Shown piece by piece: positions 5,385 to 7,483 of a stretch of 7,483 bases of DNA. The notes beneath the pieces are model-generated. The model was not told the origin of the DNA. It did not search any database and worked only from the letters and a program-made list of their open reading frames with translations. Where the stretch lies: contig JAGFXN010000122.1 of assembly GCA_017861215.1 (NCBI GenBank), positions 1 through 7,483 of the forward strand, in the 5' to 3' direction. Origin of the DNA: Deltaproteobacteria bacterium (lineage in GTDB: Bacteria > Desulfobacterota > Desulfuromonadia > Geobacterales > DSM-12255). The position numbers and the translations under genes were made by a program. Each line of letters begins with the position of its first letter. The stretch's first letter is position 1.

Positions 5385-5768
5385 TTATCGTTTTGAGAAC
5401 TGGAAACTTGCTCTTGCCGCTTTCTTCCCGTACTTCTTACGCTCTTTGACGCGCGAGTCACGGGTTATAAATCCGGCCGGTCCACGGTAAGCGGCGTCAA
5501 TCGCAAGCAGAGCCTTGGTGATACCATGCTTGATAGCACCGGCCTGCCCGGAGTCCCCGCCACCTTTTACCGTAACGTAGATATCAAATTTATCGACATT
5601 CTCGGTAAGTTCAAGCGGCTGACGGATGATCATCTTGGAAGTTTCACGACCAAAATAGGCGTCAATTGTCTTGGTGTTTACCGTAATTACGCCGGTACCG
5701 GCTGTGAGCCATACACGAGCTATTGAAGATTTCCTCTTACCGGTGCCGTAATACTTGGTTGCTGCCAT
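5385..5768 (-). CDS. rpsI: 30S ribosomal protein S9 (uS9)
   Basis: Structural protein of the small ribosomal subunit head; its C-terminal tail reaches the P-site tRNA. The 127 residues are close to the family norm of about 130. Clear marks are YYGTGKRKSSIARV (6-19), YFGRETSKMIIRQPLEL (38-54), the central TVKGGGDSGQAGAIKHGITKAL (about 66-87), the RDSRVKERKKYGKKAARA stretch near the end, and the near-invariant QFSKR terminus. The start is fixed by AGGAG (complement of 5777-5781), eight bases before the ATG. It lies 34 bp behind rplM and is surely cotranscribed with it, as in most bacteria. A terminator follows, ending the operon before the accessory block. Confidence 0.98.
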   Translation of the reverse strand: MAATKYYGTGKRKSSIARVWLTAGTGVITVNTKTIDAYFGRETSKMIIRQPLELTENVDKFDIYVTVKGGGDSGQAGAIKHGITKALLAIDAAYRGPAGFITRDSRVKERKKYGKKAARASFQFSKR

Positions 5769-5802
5769 TTCGCTCTCTCCTGATCTATGCTTTTAAAGTT
5801 GA

Positions 5803-6234
5803 TTAAATTTCAAATACCTTTGGCATCTGCGCCTTGTGCGGATGTGCAGTCCCAGAGTAAATCTTCAGCTTGCTGAGCATATGGCGTGCAAGCTTGTTTT
5901 TGGGAAGCATCCCCTTGACAGCAGTTTTGAGAAGTTGTTCCGGTTTTTTCTCAAGGAGTTTGCCGGCAGTAACGGATTTGAGACCACCGGGAAAACCGGA
6001 GTGGCTGTAATAGGTCTTGTCGGCAAGCTTGTTGCCGGTAAGGGCAATCTTATCCGCATTGACAACGATGACAAAGTCGCCGGTATCAACGCTGGGAGTG
6101 TAAATCGGCTTCTTCTTGCCGCGCAGAATGCTGGCAATCTCGGTCGCTACACGACCAAGAACCTTGTTCTCTACATCAATGAGGTACCAGTCCCTCGTAA
6201 ATTCGCCTTCTTTTGCTACCTGTGTCGTCTTCAT
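5803..6234 (-). CDS. rplM: 50S ribosomal protein L13 (uL13)
   Basis: Early-assembly protein of the large ribosomal subunit. Starting at the ATG of MKTTQVAKEG it has 143 residues, the usual bacterial length is about 142. Family marks are DWYLIDVENKVLGRVATEIA (15-34), GDFVIVVNADKIALTG (52-67), the signature VKGMLPKNKLARHMLSKLKI (106-125), and the ending YSGTAHPHKAQMP. The open frame extends 26 codons further upstream to a TTG at 6310-6312, but that TTG is part of a TTGACA promoter box and the extension is not L13-like, so it is rejected. A GAGG lies five bases before the chosen ATG. It is the first gene of the rplM-rpsI operon. In Escherichia coli the L13 protein represses this operon; the 43-base leader here may serve similarly, which is not shown. 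Confidence 0.97.
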   Translation of the reverse strand: MKTTQVAKEGEFTRDWYLIDVENKVLGRVATEIASILRGKKKPIYTPSVDTGDFVIVVNADKIALTGNKLADKTYYSHSGFPGGLKSVTAGKLLEKKPEQLLKTAVKGMLPKNKLARHMLSKLKIYSGTAHPHKAQMPKVFEI

Positions 6235-6283
6235 CAAAACCTCACAACTTCTGAATAATAGGCCTGCTTTTCGGAAAGTTTGT

Positions 6284-6312
6284 AAATTAGACGATTTAGC
6301 CGGGAGTGTCAA
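6284..6312 (-). promoter_or_regulatory. Sigma-70 promoter of the rplM-rpsI operon
   Basis: On the minus strand a perfect TTGACA (complement of 6307-6312) is followed after 17 bases by TAATTT (6284-6289); TCTAAT at 15 bases is a better -10 box but with shorter spacing. Transcription would start near 6277, about 43 bases before the rplM ATG. The promoter lies in the truA-rplM gap, 18 bases after the truA stop, so rplM-rpsI can be expressed apart from truA. Confidence 0.6.
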
Positions 6313-6330
6313 GTAAAAACCTAGCGGCCC

Positions 6331-7074
6331 TCAATAAAAAACCTCCAGCAGGCAGAGTCCGTTGGCCGGCGCAGTCGGCCCAGCCGGCGTTTCTGGCTCA
6401 GTTAGGCAACGGCTCACCTGTTCCGGCGCCATCCTTCCCCGACCGATCGCCACCAGAGTACCGACCATGACTCTCACCATGTTGCGCATGAAACCGGATC
6501 CGCAGACATCGATGTAGAGGAGGCTGTTTTCTGCGGATACTGTCACTGAATCTATGCGGCGGACGGTTGATTTAGCAGCGCAGCCGCTGGTTCTGAACGC
6601 GGCAAAATCATGCTCACCGACAAAAAAGGCCGCCCCCAGGCGCATCCGCTCCAGATCCAGCTCGTCGCGGAGGTGCCAAGAGAAGAGCCTTGACAGCGGC
6701 GAGCGGAAGGGTGTGGAGAGAATCGTGTAACGATACCGCTTCCCCTTGGCATCGTGACGCGGATTGAAGTCAAGTCCGACCTCTTCCGCATGAATGACGG
6801 CAATGTCAGGCGGCAGCAGGCAGTTCATCCCTTCACGATATGCCGTCAGCGGCAGGGCTTTCTCCGTAAGGAAGCTGGCGACCATGCCGCGGGCATGGAC
6901 TCCGGCATCAGTCCTGCCCGAAGAGAAGATAGGGACAGCCTCACCGAGAATTCGCGCCAGTGCTGCCTCCATCACCTGCTGAATCGATATCCCGTTCGGC
7001 TGGAACTGCCAGCCGACGTAATTGGTGCCGTCGTATTCGACGATGAGTTTTATCTGTCTCTTTTTCTGGGACAT
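6331..7074 (-). CDS. truA: tRNA pseudouridine(38-40) synthase TruA
   Basis: Cytoplasmic enzyme that converts uridines 38, 39 and 40 of the tRNA anticodon arm to pseudouridine. The frame is 250 codons from a GTG at 7083 or 247 from the ATG at 7074; numbering below uses the longer form. Marks are IVEYDGTNYVGWQFQPNG (14-31), the catalytic motif SGRTDAGVHA with Asp59, KRYRY (115-119), the GSGFMRNMVRVMVGTL stretch (195-210), and the C-terminal PAGPTAPANGLCL. I chose the ATG because the GTG has no ribosome site, but AAAGG lies only one base before the ATG, so neither start is well supported. The gene sits between asd and rplM without a clear terminator of its own, so some transcripts may run on into rplM. 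Confidence 0.95.
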   Translation of the reverse strand: MSQKKRQIKLIVEYDGTNYVGWQFQPNGISIQQVMEAALARILGEAVPIFSSGRTDAGVHARGMVASFLTEKALPLTAYREGMNCLLPPDIAVIHAEEVGLDFNPRHDAKGKRYRYTILSTPFRSPLSRLFSWHLRDELDLERMRLGAAFFVGEHDFAAFRTSGCAAKSTVRRIDSVTVSAENSLLYIDVCGSGFMRNMVRVMVGTLVAIGRGRMAPEQVSRCLTEPETPAGPTAPANGLCLLEVFY

Positions 7075-7092
7075 GCCTTTCACACCAATATA

Positions 7093-7117
7093 AAAAGCGC
7101 CTTCAAAAGACGCTTTT
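7093..7117 (-). terminator. Hairpin with T-run immediately upstream of truA
   Basis: On the minus strand AAAAGCGTC pairs with GGCGCTTTT (nine pairs, one of them a T-G wobble) around a TTTTGAA loop, followed by TATATT. The wobble pairs only in the minus-strand RNA, which points to action on that strand. It ends nine bases before the GTG and 18 before the ATG of truA. It may be a back-up terminator for asd or an attenuator in the truA leader. Confidence 0.55.
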
Positions 7118-7191
7118 CATCCCCTTCAAGAACGCGGGTTTCGAGACAAGAGCAAGGCTGTCGAGGGAGTGAGTGGCGATGAAGAAAATCC

Positions 7192-7212
7192 GCGGCCTAA
7201 AGGGAAGGCCGC
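7192..7212 (-). terminator. Rho-independent terminator of asd
   Basis: A perfect 7-bp GC-rich stem (GCGGCCT at 7192-7198 and AGGCCGC at 7206-7212) encloses a 7-base loop. On the minus strand GGATTTTCTTC follows. It lies about 60 bases after the asd stop codon. The T-run is short and offset by GGA, so termination may be partial. Confidence 0.6.
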
Positions 7213-7273
7213 AGACCGGGTCAAAATATTTCCGAAGACTTATGCAGATATTGCCCGAAAGTCGCGTCGCCTC

Positions 7274-7483
7274 TTATTGCTCCATAAGGATACGCAGCAT
7301 CCTTCTCAGCGGCTCCGCCGCCCCCCAGAGAAGCTGGTCGCCGCAGGTGAAGGCCTGGACATACTGCGGCCCCATCTTCATCTTGCGCACCCGACCGATA
7401 GGCACGGTAAGCGTACCGGACACAGCCGCCGGAGTCAGCCCGGCAAGGGTGTCGGCCTTGTTGTTGGGGATCAGCCTCACCCA
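7274..7483 (-). CDS. asd: Aspartate-semialdehyde dehydrogenase, C-terminal part (cut by the window edge)
   Basis: Only the last 69 codons are inside the window; the frame stays open through 7483, so the GTG at 7478-7480 is an internal codon and not the start. The enzyme reduces aspartyl phosphate with NADPH to aspartate semialdehyde, the branch point to lysine/diaminopimelate, threonine and methionine. The tail reads GTLTVPIGRVRKMKMGP and then GDQLLWGAAEPLRRML, which matches the Escherichia coli-type Asd C-terminus almost residue for residue, so this is that subtype rather than the shorter Gram-positive type. The TAA stop is at 7274-7276, followed by a terminator hairpin. It is the upstream neighbour of truA on the same strand. 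Confidence 0.93.
   Translation of the reverse strand, partial: WVRLIPNNKADTLAGLTPAAVSGTLTVPIGRVRKMKMGPQYVQAFTCGDQLLWGAAEPLRRMLRILMEQ

Noticed and set aside
5836..6258. 140-codon plus-strand frame opposite rplM
   Set aside because: It is antisense to a certain ribosomal protein gene and has no supporting signals.
6754..7182. 142-codon plus-strand frame opposite truA
   Set aside because: It is antisense to truA and has no ribosome site or family motif.
1..7483. CRISPR arrays, tRNA or rRNA genes, complete transposons, defence systems
   Set aside because: No regularly spaced repeats, no cloverleaf-like segments and no transposase, nuclease or toxin-like proteins were seen on either strand.

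Overview
The window looks like a chromosomal segment of a Geobacter-type bacterium (Desulfuromonadia / former Deltaproteobacteria). This rests on the minus-strand order asd - truA - rplM - rpsI - argC, which I remember as the Geobacter order, on moderately GC-rich coding DNA, and on a good sigma-54 promoter candidate. No marker in the window fixes the genus, so the assignment is an inference.

Layout. Positions 89-319 (+) encode a small protein with two membrane segments, convergent with argC (398-1438, -); a terminator at 370-392 separates them. Positions 1439-2090 are AT-rich and hold no convincing gene, but carry a terminator-like hairpin, a 34-bp palindrome, a second smaller palindrome, a possible argC promoter and a sigma-54-type promoter. 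Positions 2091-3389 (+) encode a 12-segment MFS transporter of the oxalate/formate antiporter (OFA) family, closed by a strong 16-bp-stem terminator. Positions 3523-4674 (+) encode a cysteine-rich TadG-like secreted or membrane-anchored protein with its own promoter. Positions 4675-5330 are gene-poor: a small cysteine-rich gene on the minus strand appears broken by a frameshift (4633-4886), followed by repeats that may be a decayed insertion-sequence end. Positions 5385-7483 (all -) are rpsI, rplM, truA and the 3' end of asd, with terminators behind rpsI and asd and a promoter in front of rplM.

How it fits together. The minus-strand genes are housekeeping: asd makes aspartate semialdehyde for lysine, threonine and methionine; truA modifies tRNA; rplM and rpsI encode ribosomal proteins L13 and S9; argC is a step of arginine synthesis. 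The block between argC and rpsI (about 1490-5330) looks like accessory DNA placed in a usually tight junction. It carries plus-strand genes, long non-coding stretches, a broken gene and possible transposon remains. A near-identical 20-bp hairpin core (18 of 20 bases, same orientation) sits at both edges of this block, at 1469-1488 and 5338-5357.

I found no complete new multi-gene system. The most useful leads are the repeat-flanked insertion, the sigma-54 promoter of the transporter, the orphan TadG-like cysteine-rich protein, the frameshifted cysteine-rich small gene, and the structured argC leader.
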